Shown piece after piece: positions 8,944 to 19,183 of a stretch of DNA of 64,000 nucleotides. Source of the stretch: Pseudomonas sp. ok272 (GTDB lineage: Bacteria > Pseudomonadota > Gammaproteobacteria > Pseudomonadales > Pseudomonadaceae); NCBI RefSeq assembly GCF_900109995.1, contig NZ_FOCB01000001.1, positions 1 through 64,000 on the forward strand, in the 5' to 3' direction. The translations under genes and the position numbers were made by a program. The notes under the pieces were generated by a model. That model did no database searches, had not been told where the DNA came from, and saw nothing but the letters and a program-made list of their open reading frames with translations. The first letter of the stretch is position 1. The number at the start of each line of letters is the position of its first letter.

Positions 8944-10098
8944 TCAGGCCACCGCCTCGGCCGGCGACACGATGTTGGTCTTCATCCCGCGCGAGCGACC
9001 GGAGCTCAGATAGGCCGCAATCGACTCCTGGGTCACTTCCCCGAGGAACACCCGCTCGGCATCCATCACCGGCAGCCACGAACGATTGAACTCGTACATG
9101 CGCGACAGCAGGATGCGCAAGTGCTCGTCATAGGCCGCCGTGGTGTTGAATTCGCGCAGGTACTGCACGCAAGTGCCGCTCTGGCGATGCAGGTCACGGC
9201 GGCGCACGTAGCCCAGGGCCTTGTTGTCGGCGCAGGTGACCACCACATAGCGGCGGTCGAGGTCGTCCATCAGCTCCAGTGCGTCGCTGACCGGGGTCTC
9301 GGGGCTGACGGACGGTGCGTTGTCCGCCGCATCCTCGGCCTTGACCAGCAGCAGGCGCTTGAGGGTGCTGTCCTGGCCCACGAAATCGCTGACAAAATCA
9401 TCCGCCGGGTGCGCCAGCAGCGTGTCCGGGTGGTCGATCTGCAGCAGCTTGCCGGCGCGGAAGATGGCGATCTTGTCGCCCAGCTTGATGGCTTCGTCGA
9501 TGTCATGGCTGACCATGATCACGGTCTTGTTCAACGCCCGCTGCATCTCGAAGAACTCGTTCTGGATCATCTCGCGGTTGATCGGGTCGACCGCGCCGAA
9601 AGGTTCATCCATCAACAACAGCGGTGCGTCGGCGGCCAGGGCGCGGATCACGCCGATGCGTTGCTGCTGGCCACCGGACAATTCCCGGGGATAGCGGTTG
9701 AGGTAGTGCTTGGGTTCGAGCTTGATCATGCTCATCAACTCGCGGGCGCGGTCATGGCACTTTTGCTTGTCCCAGCCCAGCAGGCGCGGGACCACGGTGA
9801 TGTTTTCCTCGATGGTCATGTTGGGGAACAGGCCGATCTGCTGGATCACATAGCCGATGTTGCGGCGCAGGGTCACGGCGTCGAGGTCGGTGGTGTCTTC
9901 GCCGTTGATCAGGATCTTGCCCGAGGTCGGTTTGATCAGGCGGTTGATCATTTTCAGCGTGGTGCTTTTGCCGCAGCCGGAGGGGCCGAGGAACACGCAG
10001 ATTTCGCCTTCATTGACGGTCAGGCTCACATCGTTGACGGCGCTGATGGTCTTGCCGTTGCTTTGAAAGGTCTTGGTCAGGTGTTGAAGTTCGATCAT
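8944..10098 (-). CDS. opuCA: OpuC-type ABC transporter ATPase with CBS domains
   Basis: A 384-residue ATPase of the glycine betaine/carnitine/choline (OpuCA/ProV-like) importer family. The Walker A motif is GPSGCGKST at 38-46; the signature is LSGGQQQRI; Walker B is LLLMDEPFG. The C-terminal third (from about 275) is a tandem CBS region, the osmosensing/regulatory part in relatives (AYLREFNTTAAYDEHLRILL). The chosen ATG at 10096-10098 overlaps the stop of the upstream permease as ATGA and has GAGGA ahead of it; the frame runs further upstream but only inside that permease gene. It is the last gene of a four-gene operon. Substrate specificity is inferred. Confidence 0.9.
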   Translation of the reverse strand: MIELQHLTKTFQSNGKTISAVNDVSLTVNEGEICVFLGPSGCGKSTTLKMINRLIKPTSGKILINGEDTTDLDAVTLRRNIGYVIQQIGLFPNMTIEENITVVPRLLGWDKQKCHDRARELMSMIKLEPKHYLNRYPRELSGGQQQRIGVIRALAADAPLLLMDEPFGAVDPINREMIQNEFFEMQRALNKTVIMVSHDIDEAIKLGDKIAIFRAGKLLQIDHPDTLLAHPADDFVSDFVGQDSTLKRLLLVKAEDAADNAPSVSPETPVSDALELMDDLDRRYVVVTCADNKALGYVRRRDLHRQSGTCVQYLREFNTTAAYDEHLRILLSRMYEFNRSWLPVMDAERVFLGEVTQESIAAYLSSGRSRGMKTNIVSPAEAVA

Positions 10099-10748
10099 TT
10101 GAACAGTCCTCGTGGCGTCAACGAGCGTTGCAGCCATTGCAAAAGAAGGTCGGCGGCGATGGCCAGCAGGCTGACGAACAGGGCGCCAACCAGCAGCATC
10201 GACATGTCGCTGCGGCTGATGGCCGCCAGAATCAGTACGCCCAGGCCACCGGCGCCGATGGTCGCGGCAATGGTCATCACCCCGATGTTCATCACCACGG
10301 CAGTGCGCACGCCGGCCAGGATCACCGGCACCGCAATCGGCAACTCGACCATGCGCAGGCGCTGGCCGAAGGTCATGCCGATGCCCCGCGCAGCCTCGCG
10401 GATACCCGGTTCAACGCCGGTCAGCGCCAGGTAGGTGTTGCGCATGATGGGCAGCAGGGAATAGAGAAACACCGCCGTGATGGCGGGCATTGGCCCCAGG
10501 CCCTGGCCGAACTTGGAATAGAACGGTAGCAACAGGCCGAACAGGGCAATCGAGGGGATGGTCAGCAACACCGTGGCGCTGGCTTGCAGCGGGCCGGCGA
10601 GCGCGGGGAAGCGGGTCATCAGGATGCCCAGCGGTACGCCAAACACAATTGCCAGGGTCACGGCGACCCCGACCAGGGTGATGTGCTGCCAGGTCAGGTG
10701 CAGGACGAGCGGCCAGTCCAGGTGGGAAAAGGCATTGAGAAACTCCAA
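10095..10748 (-). CDS. opuCB: OpuC-type permease (downstream copy)
   Basis: A 217-residue inner-membrane permease with about five to six helices and the binding-protein-dependent transport (EAA) motif EPGIREAARGIGMT near 120-140. It is one of two permeases in this quaternary-amine importer, and its smaller size and position before the ATPase fit OpuCB. It starts 12 nt after the binding-protein gene stop and overlaps opuCA by 4 nt, so translation is probably coupled. Confidence 0.88.
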   Translation of the reverse strand: MEFLNAFSHLDWPLVLHLTWQHITLVGVAVTLAIVFGVPLGILMTRFPALAGPLQASATVLLTIPSIALFGLLLPFYSKFGQGLGPMPAITAVFLYSLLPIMRNTYLALTGVEPGIREAARGIGMTFGQRLRMVELPIAVPVILAGVRTAVVMNIGVMTIAATIGAGGLGVLILAAISRSDMSMLLVGALFVSLLAIAADLLLQWLQRSLTPRGLFK

Positions 10749-10760
10749 GACGTGTCCTCC

Positions 10761-11654
10761 TTAATCCAATGGGTGCTGGCGCAGGAAATCAGCGGCCACC
10801 GAGGATGGGCTTTCATGGTTGACGTCGACCCGGGCGTTGAGTTGGCGCATGGTTTCGTCGTCGAACAGGTCGGCCAGCGGCTTGAGCTGTGCCGCCAGTT
10901 GCGGGTGAGCGTCGAGGTAGGCCTGGCGCACCACGGGCGCGGCGGTGTAGTCGGGGAAGTAATGCTTGTCGTCTTCGAGCAACTTGAGTTTGAACGCGCT
11001 CAGGCGCCCGTCGGTGGTGTAGACCAGCCCGGCAAACACCTGGCCGTTGCGCAGCGCGGTGTAGACCAGGCCGGCGTCCATCTGGCGGATGGTGCGCCGG
11101 GTCAGGTCCATGTCATAACGCTCGACCATCCCGGCCAGGCCGTCGGAACGGTTGGCGAACTCGGTGTCCAGCGCCACCAGCGGGTTGTCCTGGCTGGCGT
11201 TGCGCAGCACGGTGTTCAGCTCGCTGATGGTGTTGACCTGCGGGTACTCGGCGGCGATGTTGGCGGGCAGCGCCAGGGCGTAGGTGTTGCTGAACTTCGA
11301 CGGCGCTAGCCAGGCCAGGCCCTTCTTGGCGTCCAGTGCCCTGACCCGCTCCAGCGACTGCTGGCTGTCGAGTTTTTCGGTGACGTGGTTGTAGGCCACC
11401 AACGAGACGCCGGTGTATTCCCAGACCATGTCCAGTTGCCCGGTTTCCTGGGCGCTGCGGGCCAGGTTGCTGCCCAGCCCGCCGGTGATCCGGGCGTCAT
11501 AGCCCTGGGTGCGCAGGTATTGCGCGGTGATTTCCGCCAGCAGGGTTTGTTCGGTGAACACCCGGGCGCCGATGCGAATCAACGGTTTGTCGGCGGCCTG
11601 GGTAAATCCTGCGCACAGCAGCAGGCAGCCTAGTAACAAGCTTATCGTTTTCAT
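10761..11654 (-). CDS. opuCC: OpuC-type periplasmic substrate-binding protein
   Basis: A 297-residue exported binding protein of the OpuAC/OsmF family for betaine, carnitine, choline or similar compounds. The signal peptide MKTISLLLGCLLLCAGFTQA is followed by IRIGARVFTEQTLLAEI, typical of the family; the central part has VWEYTGVSLVAY. The cysteine in the signal region is not in a lipobox, so it is probably soluble. The frame is open far upstream, but the ATG at 11654 has AGGAAG ahead of it and begins the signal peptide. It is flanked by the two permeases. Confidence 0.9.
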   Translation of the reverse strand: MKTISLLLGCLLLCAGFTQAADKPLIRIGARVFTEQTLLAEITAQYLRTQGYDARITGGLGSNLARSAQETGQLDMVWEYTGVSLVAYNHVTEKLDSQQSLERVRALDAKKGLAWLAPSKFSNTYALALPANIAAEYPQVNTISELNTVLRNASQDNPLVALDTEFANRSDGLAGMVERYDMDLTRRTIRQMDAGLVYTALRNGQVFAGLVYTTDGRLSAFKLKLLEDDKHYFPDYTAAPVVRQAYLDAHPQLAAQLKPLADLFDDETMRQLNARVDVNHESPSSVAADFLRQHPLD

Positions 11655-11674
11655 GGGTCTTCCTTTGCGCAGGC

Positions 11675-12391
11675 TTAAGACGGGCGCAGGCCGCGTTCCA
11701 GCCAGAGGCGGCTGGCCAGGGTCACCAGGCCGTCGAGCAGCAGGGCGAGCAACGCGGTACAGGCTGCGCCGAGCACCAGTTGCGGCTGATTGTTCAAGGC
11801 AATGCCAGGAAATATCAGGCTGCCCAGGCTGTTGGCGCCGATCAGGAACGCCAGTGGCGCGGTGCCGACGTTGATCGCCAGCGCCACCCGTACACCGCCG
11901 ATGATGATCGGCACGGCGTTGGGCAATTCGACTCGCCACAGGACTTGCGTTGGGGTCATGCCAATGCCGACGGCGGCTTCCTTGAGCGAGCCCTGAACAT
12001 TCTTCAGGCCCTCATAGGTGTTGCGCACGATGGGCAGCAGGGAGGCGAGGAACAGCGCGAAGATGGCGGGGCCACTGCCGATGCCGAGAAACCCCAGGGC
12101 GATGGCCAGGACCGCGAGAGGCGGGACGGTGTTACCGATGTTGAAGATTTGCATGAAGCGCTCGGCGCGTCCCACCAGGGATGGGCGGCTAAGCAGGATA
12201 CCGGCGGGGATGCCCACGATAAGGGCGGCCAGCATGGAGGCGAGGACAAGGATCAGGTGAGCGTGCAGGTAAAACAATAAATCGTCGCGGTACGTGTCGA
12301 TCGTATTGATGCCGATCCATTGGATCAGCAGGGCCAGGAGAGCGACGACAACCGCACCTCCTATCAGCCCTTTGCCATAGCGGATAGCCAC
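11675..12391 (-). CDS. opuCD: OpuC-type permease (first gene of operon)
   Basis: A 238-residue inner-membrane permease with helices near 10-30, 45-65, 85-110, 125-145 and 180-210. The EAA-type loop is NVQGSLKEAAVGIGMT. It starts with GTG at 12389-12391, behind AGGAG with good spacing. It is the first gene of the opuCD-CC-CB-CA operon, whose order matches P. aeruginosa opuC. A 10-bp inverted repeat with a 24-bp spacer lies 31-74 bp upstream. Confidence 0.88.
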   Translation of the reverse strand: MAIRYGKGLIGGAVVVALLALLIQWIGINTIDTYRDDLLFYLHAHLILVLASMLAALIVGIPAGILLSRPSLVGRAERFMQIFNIGNTVPPLAVLAIALGFLGIGSGPAIFALFLASLLPIVRNTYEGLKNVQGSLKEAAVGIGMTPTQVLWRVELPNAVPIIIGGVRVALAINVGTAPLAFLIGANSLGSLIFPGIALNNQPQLVLGAACTALLALLLDGLVTLASRLWLERGLRPS

Positions 12392-12723
12392 AGGCGGACT
12401 CCTTTGTGTTCAGTCGGCGAACAGTGCTTCGTGTGGCTACGCCATGCTTGGCTGCCGAAGCACTGATCGCGAAAAGCAGCTCCATCGATGCCGGCATAAG
12501 CGGCATGAAATTGAGCCATGAGCGCAACCTCGTCAGGTGCAACATGCTGATGTTTCAGCCCCTGGCGACCGGTCGTCACAGGGGAGTGGACGTCTCTACA
12601 GCCCCAAAGGTTCCCATCTCAGGCAGCATTTGGCCACCCCTAATGTGCTCAACGGTTCGGTTCTTGGGTCAACTTGGGCTATAATCTGCGCCCTTTTTTG
12701 AATCACCTGCCAGGCGATTTCCC
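12392..12723. other. Divergent opuC/prfC regulatory region
   Basis: This 332-bp region has no gene. It holds an inverted repeat (CAGTGCTTCG at 12422-12431, CGAAGCACTG at 12456-12465) close to opuCD, a smaller dyad ATGCCG/CGGCAT around 12488-12509, and the prfC -10 element. An osmotic promoter for opuC is expected, but I cannot place it. Confidence 0.5.
12680..12685 (+). promoter_or_regulatory. prfC: Predicted -10 element of prfC
   Basis: A perfect TATAAT lies 38 bp upstream of the prfC ATG. The best -35 at 18-bp spacing is only TTCGGT (12656-12661), so the promoter call rests mainly on the -10. Confidence 0.55.
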
Positions 12724-14307
<1,584 letters not shown>

Positions 14308-14327
14308 GCGCTGAGTGAGTCACACCC

Positions 14328-14360
14328 AAAACCCCGTAGGCGTGAGCCGCGGGGTTTTTT
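14328..14360 (+). terminator. Rho-independent terminator of prfC
   Basis: AAAACCCCG pairs with CGGGGTTTT, followed by a T-run, starting 21 bp after the prfC stop. Confidence 0.92.
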
Positions 14361-14378
14361 GTGGCGAATGCGATCATG

Positions 14379-14468
14379 TGTGGGAGCGAGCCTGCTCGCG
14401 AAGACGGCAGCCCATTCAACATCACTATTGGCTGGCCCGCGGCTTTCGCGAGCAGGCTCGCTCCCACA
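14379..14468. repeat. REPIN downstream of prfC
   Basis: GTGGGAGCGAGCCTGCTCGCG and its inverted copy CGCGAGCAGGCTCGCTCCCAC flank about 45 bp. It follows the prfC terminator. The rest of the 14308-14680 gap (about 14469-14680) shows no gene or clear signal. Confidence 0.88.
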
Positions 14469-14680
14469 AGGGATCTCCAGCGCCAGCGGTGTTAGTCGGT
14501 TTGCGCATAACCCTTATCGCCAACCGGTCTGCCCATCCATGCCATTTCCCACCCCGCGTTCAGCCTGTGTTCTGGTGAACCTGGCCGATCAGAACTAGAT
14601 TTCATTCAGCGCCACGGCAAGTGCATGACCTGTCGCTTGGCACCTGTGATTCACCTACGAATGAAAGGATGAAATCGGCT

Positions 14681-14959
14681 ATGAGAATTTTCCAACGCAT
14701 TGTGCTGTTGATCAAAGTGCTGGTGATGCTGTCGATCGGGATCTCGTCGGCCTGGGCCAGCACCGGTAATGGCGTGGCGCATGACCAGGGCTTCTGGGGC
14801 GCGAAGAGCGTGCAGGGCAGTGGCTTGATGGTTGCCAAGTCGGAGTCGGACTCCAATGGGCAGGGTGGCGATAGCCAGGATGATCCCGCCACCGATGGAT
14901 CGGGCGACGACGGTGATCAAGGCAGCACCGACGATGAAGGCGGCGACAGCGACAGCTAA
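14681..14959 (+). CDS. Small exported acidic protein, unknown function
   Basis: The predicted 92-residue protein starts with a clean signal peptide (MRIFQRIVLLIKVL then MLSIGISSAWA, cleavage near residue 26). The mature part ends in a strongly acidic, low-complexity tail of about 40 residues rich in D, S, G and E. The frame is open to 14621; ATG 14681 is preferred because it gives the signal peptide, although AAGGA is about 12 nt upstream. I do not recognise the family. An acidic tail of this kind could bind cations, but there is no direct sign of that. A hairpin follows the stop. Confidence 0.55.
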   Translation: MRIFQRIVLLIKVLVMLSIGISSAWASTGNGVAHDQGFWGAKSVQGSGLMVAKSESDSNGQGGDSQDDPATDGSGDDGDQGSTDDEGGDSDS

Positions 14960-14969
14960 GGCCAAAGAA

Positions 14970-15013
14970 AACCCCGCCAGCCCGACAGATGCGCTGTCGA
15001 GGCAGGCGGGGTT
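14970..15013. terminator. Hairpin terminator between the acidic-protein gene and dppF
   Basis: AACCCCGCC (14970-14978) pairs with GGCGGGGTT (15005-15013), with an inner CGACAG/CTGTCG stem. The T-rich tail is better on the minus strand (TTTTC), so it likely ends the dpp operon and may act in both directions. Confidence 0.7.
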
Positions 15014-15048
15014 GGGTTGATGCCGTGTGACGAGCGTCCGATGCGGGT

Positions 15049-15196
15049 AATGCCGATCAGTTAAGGCGCCAAACCTGTGGGAGCGAGCCCGCTCGCGAAG
15101 GCATCAGCACATGCGACATCAATGTTTGCTGATCGATCGCCTTCGCCGGCAAGCCGGTCTCGCTCCCATATGGTTTTCGCTTAACTGACGAACATT
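15049..15196. repeat. MITE-like element, diverged copy of the one at 2821
   Basis: The left end AATGCCGATCAGTTAAGGCG and right end CGCTTAACTGACGAACATT are imperfect inverted repeats, matching the ends of the element at 2821-2965. The interior carries REP units GTGGGAGCGAGCCCGCTCGCG and a diverged GGCAAGCCGGTCTCGCTCCCA. No flanking duplication is visible, suggesting an older insertion. Confidence 0.65.
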
Positions 15197-15226
15197 CCCC
15201 CATACGGGCGCTTGTTCATGGCCGGC

Positions 15227-16198
15227 TTAAACGACGAATTGCTCGGCGTAGTGGCAGGCCACCTGGCGGTTGTCGAGGGCGCGCAGGGCCGGTTCTTCCT
15301 TGCTGCACAACTCGGTGGCGTACGGGCAGCGCTTGTGGAAGGCGCAGCCCGACGGCGGGTTCAGCGGGTTGGGCAGTTCGCCGACGATCTTGATCTTCGG
15401 CTTGCTCGGGTCCGGGTGGATGGTCGGTGTGGCCGACAACAGCGCCTGGGTGTAGGGGTGCAGGGGACGGGTGTAGATGTCCTCTTTCGGGCCCATTTCC
15501 ACCGGACGACCGAGGTACATCACCATCACGTGGTCGGCGACGTGACGCACCACCGCCAGGTTGTGGGAGATGAACACGTAGGCGGTGTTGAACTCTTGCT
15601 GCAGGTCCATGAACAGGTTCAGCACCTGGGCCTGGATCGACACGTCCAGCGCGGACGTCGGTTCGTCCGCCACCAGCACCTTGGGTTGCAGCATCATGGC
15701 GCGAGCCAGGGCGATCCGCTGGCGCTGGCCGCCGGAGAACATGTGCGGATAGCGCTGGTAGTGCTCGGGACGCAAGCCCACCTGCTTCATCATCGCCTGG
15801 ACTTTCTCGCGACGTTCGGCGGCACTGAGTTTGGTATTGATCAACAGCGGCTCGGCCAGTTGATCGCCGATCTTCTGCCGTGGGTTGAGGGAGGCGTAGG
15901 GGCTCTGGAACACCATCTGCACGTCTTTGCGCAGTTGTTTGCGCTGGGCCTTGTCGGCGCCGGCGACTTCCTGGCCGGCGATCTTCAGGGAGCCGGAGGA
16001 CGGCTCCTCGATCAGCGTCAGGGCGCGGGCCAGGGTCGACTTGCCGCAACCCGACTCGCCGACCACGGCCAGGGTCTTGCCGGCTTCCAATTCAAATGAC
16101 ACGCCGTTGAGGGCGCGCACGGTCGCATAGCCCTTGAACAGGCCGCGGGAGACATCGTAGTGACGGGTCAGGTCACGGGCGGTGAGAACGACGGCCAT
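15227..16198 (-). CDS. dppF: Dipeptide ABC transporter ATPase DppF
   Basis: A 323-residue ATPase, one of the two nucleotide-binding subunits of the peptide importer. Walker A is GESGCGKST, the signature FSGGQRQRIALARA, Walker B VLVADEPTSALD. The C-terminus has the Opp/Dpp-type extension with a cysteine cluster (PSGCAFHKRCPYATELC), which coordinates a metal or Fe-S centre in relatives. Its ATG overlaps the dppD stop by one base (TAATG). It is the last gene of the operon. Confidence 0.95.
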   Translation of the reverse strand: MAVVLTARDLTRHYDVSRGLFKGYATVRALNGVSFELEAGKTLAVVGESGCGKSTLARALTLIEEPSSGSLKIAGQEVAGADKAQRKQLRKDVQMVFQSPYASLNPRQKIGDQLAEPLLINTKLSAAERREKVQAMMKQVGLRPEHYQRYPHMFSGGQRQRIALARAMMLQPKVLVADEPTSALDVSIQAQVLNLFMDLQQEFNTAYVFISHNLAVVRHVADHVMVMYLGRPVEMGPKEDIYTRPLHPYTQALLSATPTIHPDPSKPKIKIVGELPNPLNPPSGCAFHKRCPYATELCSKEEPALRALDNRQVACHYAEQFVV

Positions 16199-17166
16199 TA
16201 CGCCACCTCCTGATTCAACGGATAGAAGCAGCGGGCGAGGCTATTGCTTTTCGGGTCCAGGGTTGGCCGCTGCTGGCGGCAATGGTCCTGGACGTAAGGG
16301 CAGCGCGGCGACAACAGGCAACCTTGCGGGCGGTCATAACGGCCGGGGACGATGCCCGGCAGGGTCGCCAGGCGGGATTCTCCCAGGCTGTGCTCGGGAA
16401 TGGCCTTGAGCAGCGCTTCACTGTAGGGGTGTGCCGGGATGTCGAACAGCTGTGGTACCTGGCCGACTTCCACCGCTTGCCCGGCGTACATCACGCAGAC
16501 GCGCTGGGCGGTTTCGGCGACCACGGCCAGGTCGTGGGTGATCAGCACCAGGCCCATGTTCTGCTCCTTCTGCAAGGCCAGCAGCAGTTCCATGATCTGC
16601 GCCTGGATAGTCACGTCGAGGGCGGTGGTCGGTTCATCGGCGATCAGCAGTTTCGGCTCGCCGGCAATCGCCATGGCGATAGCCACGCGCTGGCTCATGC
16701 CGCCAGACAGTTGGTGCGGGTAGGCGTCCATGCGACTGGCGGCGCCCGGGATTTCGACTTTCTCCAGCAACTCGATGGCGCGCTTGCGGGCGGCCTTGCC
16801 GGACATTTTCAGGTGCAGGCGCAGCACTTCTTCGATCTGGAAGCCCACGGTGTAGCTGGGGTTCAACGCGGTCATCGGGTCCTGGAAGACCATCGCCAGG
16901 TCTTTGCCGACGATCTTGCGGCGCTGGCGATTGCTCAGCTTGAGCATGTCCTTGCCGTCGAAGTTGAGGGCGTCGGCGGTGACGATGCCGGGATGCTCGA
17001 TCAGGCCCATCAGCGCCATCATGGTCACGGACTTGCCGGAGCCGGACTCGCCCACGATGGCCAGGACTTCACCCTTGTCCACGGCGATGTCGAGGCCGTC
17101 GACCACCGGCACAGCCGTCTGGTCGCCGAAGCGCACGTTGAGATTCTTGATTTCTAACAGTGACAT
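16198..17166 (-). CDS. dppD: Dipeptide ABC transporter ATPase DppD
   Basis: A 322-residue partner ATPase of DppF. Walker A is GESGSGKSV, the signature [14 protein letters not shown], Walker [13 protein letters not shown], and the C-terminal cysteine motif is [15 protein letters not shown]. The frame opens at 17211, but the ATG at 17164-17166 has GAGGAG ahead of it and begins [11 protein letters not shown] as in the family. It lies 10 nt after the dppC stop. Confidence 0.95.
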   Translation of the reverse strand: MSLLEIKNLNVRFGDQTAVPVVDGLDIAVDKGEVLAIVGESGSGKSVTMMALMGLIEHPGIVTADALNFDGKDMLKLSNRQRRKIVGKDLAMVFQDPMTALNPSYTVGFQIEEVLRLHLKMSGKAARKRAIELLEKVEIPGAASRMDAYPHQLSGGMSQRVAIAMAIAGEPKLLIADEPTTALDVTIQAQIMELLLALQKEQNMGLVLITHDLAVVAETAQRVCVMYAGQAVEVGQVPQLFDIPAHPYSEALLKAIPEHSLGESRLATLPGIVPGRYDRPQGCLLSPRCPYVQDHCRQQRPTLDPKSNSLARCFYPLNQEVA

Positions 17167-17176
17167 GGGAATCTCC

Positions 17177-18088
17177 TCAGGCGGCATTCTTGAGTTTCGG
17201 GTCCAGCGCATCGCGCAGGCCGTCGCCCATCAGGTTGATTGCCAGCACGCTGAGCAAAATGGTCAAGCCAGGCAGGCTCACGACCCACCAGGCACGTTCG
17301 ATGTAGTCGCGGGCCGAGGCGAGCATGGTGCCCCACTCCGGCGTAGGCGGTTGTACGCCAAGACCGAGGAAACCCAGGGCGGCGGCATCGAGGATCGCCG
17401 AAGAGAAACTCAAGGTCGCCTGGACGATCAGCGGTGCCATGCAGTTAGGCAGCACGGTGATGAACATCAGGCGCGGCAGGGTGGCACCGGCCAGGCGGGC
17501 GGCGGTCACGTAGTCACGGTTCAGCTCGCCCATCACCGCCGCGCGGGTCAGGCGCACATAGGCCGGCAGCGAGACGATGGCGATGGCGATCACGGTGTTG
17601 ATCAGGCCAGGGCCGAGGATGGCGACGATCGCCACGGCCAGCAGCAGGGACGGCAGGGCCAGCATGATGTCCATCAGGCGCATGATGCTCGGGCCGAGCA
17701 AGCGCGGGAAGAAGCCGGCCAGCAGGCCCAGCAGGATCCCGGGAATCATCGACATTACCACCGACGACAGGCCGATCAGCAGCGACAGCCGCGAGCCCTG
17801 GATCAGGCGTGACAGCAAGTCGCGCCCCAGTTCATCGGTGCCCAGGAGGAATTGCCATTGGCCGCCTTCGAGCCACACCGGCGGTGTGAGCAGGAAGTCG
17901 CGGTACTGCTCGCTGGGGTTGTGCGGTGCGACCCAGGGGGCGAACAGCGCGCAAAACACGATCAGGCTGAAGAACATCAGGCCGGCGACGGCGCCCTTGT
18001 TCTTGGCGAACGCCTGCCAGAACTCTTTGTACGGCGACGGATACAGCAGGCTTTGATCGACTGCTACTGAGGAGGTTGGAGTGCTCAT
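17177..18088 (-). CDS. dppC: Dipeptide ABC transporter permease DppC
   Basis: A 303-residue inner-membrane permease. It has a cytoplasmic N-terminus, a first helix near 33-55, the OppC-type [18 protein letters not shown] motif near 100, and the transmembrane core with the EAA-type loop ([15 protein letters not shown]). It pairs with DppB and is separated from it by 11 nt. Confidence 0.95.
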   Translation of the reverse strand: MSTPTSSVAVDQSLLYPSPYKEFWQAFAKNKGAVAGLMFFSLIVFCALFAPWVAPHNPSEQYRDFLLTPPVWLEGGQWQFLLGTDELGRDLLSRLIQGSRLSLLIGLSSVVMSMIPGILLGLLAGFFPRLLGPSIMRLMDIMLALPSLLLAVAIVAILGPGLINTVIAIAIVSLPAYVRLTRAAVMGELNRDYVTAARLAGATLPRLMFITVLPNCMAPLIVQATLSFSSAILDAAALGFLGLGVQPPTPEWGTMLASARDYIERAWWVVSLPGLTILLSVLAINLMGDGLRDALDPKLKNAA

Positions 18089-18099
18089 TCGTCTTGATC

Positions 18100-19110
18100 T
18101 CAGCGCTGGTGACGGATACGTGGGTTAGCGAAGCCGTAGAGGATGTCCACCACGAAGTTCACCAGGATCACAATGCAGGCAATCAGCAGGATGCCGTTCT
18201 GCACCACGGGATAGTCCCTGGCGCCGATGGCTTCGATCAGCCATTTGCCGATGCCCGGCCAGGAGAAGATGGTTTCGGTCAGGACCGCGCCGGCCAGCAA
18301 CGTCCCCACTTGCAGGCCGACCACGGTCAGGACCGGGATCAGCGCGTTCCGCAGGCCGTGGACGAACACCACGCGCGCCGGCGACAAGCCCTTGGCCCGG
18401 GCGGTGCGGATGTAGTCTTCGCGCAGCACTTCGAGCATGGAGGATCGGGTCATCCGCGCGATCACCGCCAGCGGGATGGTGCCCAGCACGATGGCCGGCA
18501 GGATCAAGTGGTGCAGGTAGTCGAGCAGGGCGCCCGGTTCATCGCTGAGCCAGGTGTCGATCAGCATGAAGTGGGTCTTGCGCTCGACGTCGATCAGCAG
18601 GTCGTTTTGCCCGGAGACGGGGGTCCAGCCCAGGTTGACCGAGAAGAACATGATCAGGATCAGGCCCCACCAGAAGATCGGCATCGAGTATCCCGTGAGG
18701 GAGATGCCCATCACCCCATGGTCGAACAGGGACCCTCGCTTCAAGGCCGCGATCACCCCGGCCAATAGCCCGAAGACGCCTGCAAACAACAGGGCCGCCA
18801 TCGACAGCTCGAAGGTGGCGGGGAAGAGCACCTTGAACTCGCTCCACACGCTTTCCCGGGTGCGCAGCGATTCGCCCAGGTCGCCCTGGGCCAGTTTGCC
18901 GATGTAGTCCAGGTACTGGGCATACAACGGCTTGTTCAAACCAAGGCGTTCCATTGCCTGAGCATGCATTTCGGGATCGACCCGACGTTCGCCCATCATC
19001 ACTTCCACGGGGTCGCCGGGAATCATGCGGATCAACGCGAAAGTCAGCAGGGTGATGCCGAAGAATGTGGGGATCAACAATCCCAATCGGCGGGCAATAA
19101 AACTCAACAT
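18100..19110 (-). CDS. dppB: Dipeptide ABC transporter permease DppB
   Basis: A 336-residue permease starting MLSFIARRLGLLIPTFFGIT, with the OppB/DppB family hallmark FALIRMIPGDPVE and a C-terminal transport domain (YIRTARAKGLSPARVVFVHGLRNALIP). It forms the membrane channel with DppC. It follows the third binding-protein gene after a 73-bp gap that carries a hairpin. Confidence 0.95.
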   Translation of the reverse strand: MLSFIARRLGLLIPTFFGITLLTFALIRMIPGDPVEVMMGERRVDPEMHAQAMERLGLNKPLYAQYLDYIGKLAQGDLGESLRTRESVWSEFKVLFPATFELSMAALLFAGVFGLLAGVIAALKRGSLFDHGVMGISLTGYSMPIFWWGLILIMFFSVNLGWTPVSGQNDLLIDVERKTHFMLIDTWLSDEPGALLDYLHHLILPAIVLGTIPLAVIARMTRSSMLEVLREDYIRTARAKGLSPARVVFVHGLRNALIPVLTVVGLQVGTLLAGAVLTETIFSWPGIGKWLIEAIGARDYPVVQNGILLIACIVILVNFVVDILYGFANPRIRHQR

Positions 19111-19142
19111 CTTCTGGTGTTCCTCATCAGCCGGTTCGGCAT

Positions 19143-19175
19143 GCCGGTCTACGCCCTGTGTGGGCGGCGACCGGC
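19143..19175 (-). other. Intercistronic hairpin after the dppA gene
   Basis: GCCGGTC pairs with GACCGGC, and inside them GCCC with GGGC, starting 8 nt past the dppA stop on the minus strand. There is no T-run, so it looks like an mRNA-protecting or processing structure and not a full terminator. Confidence 0.65.
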
Positions 19176-19183
19176 GTCTTTTT

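Noticed and set aside
14379..14468. Inverted repeats as possible CRISPR repeats
   Set aside because: The repeated units are REP sequences in inverted pairs scattered singly between genes, without regular spacers or cas genes. The same applies to the other REPs in the window.
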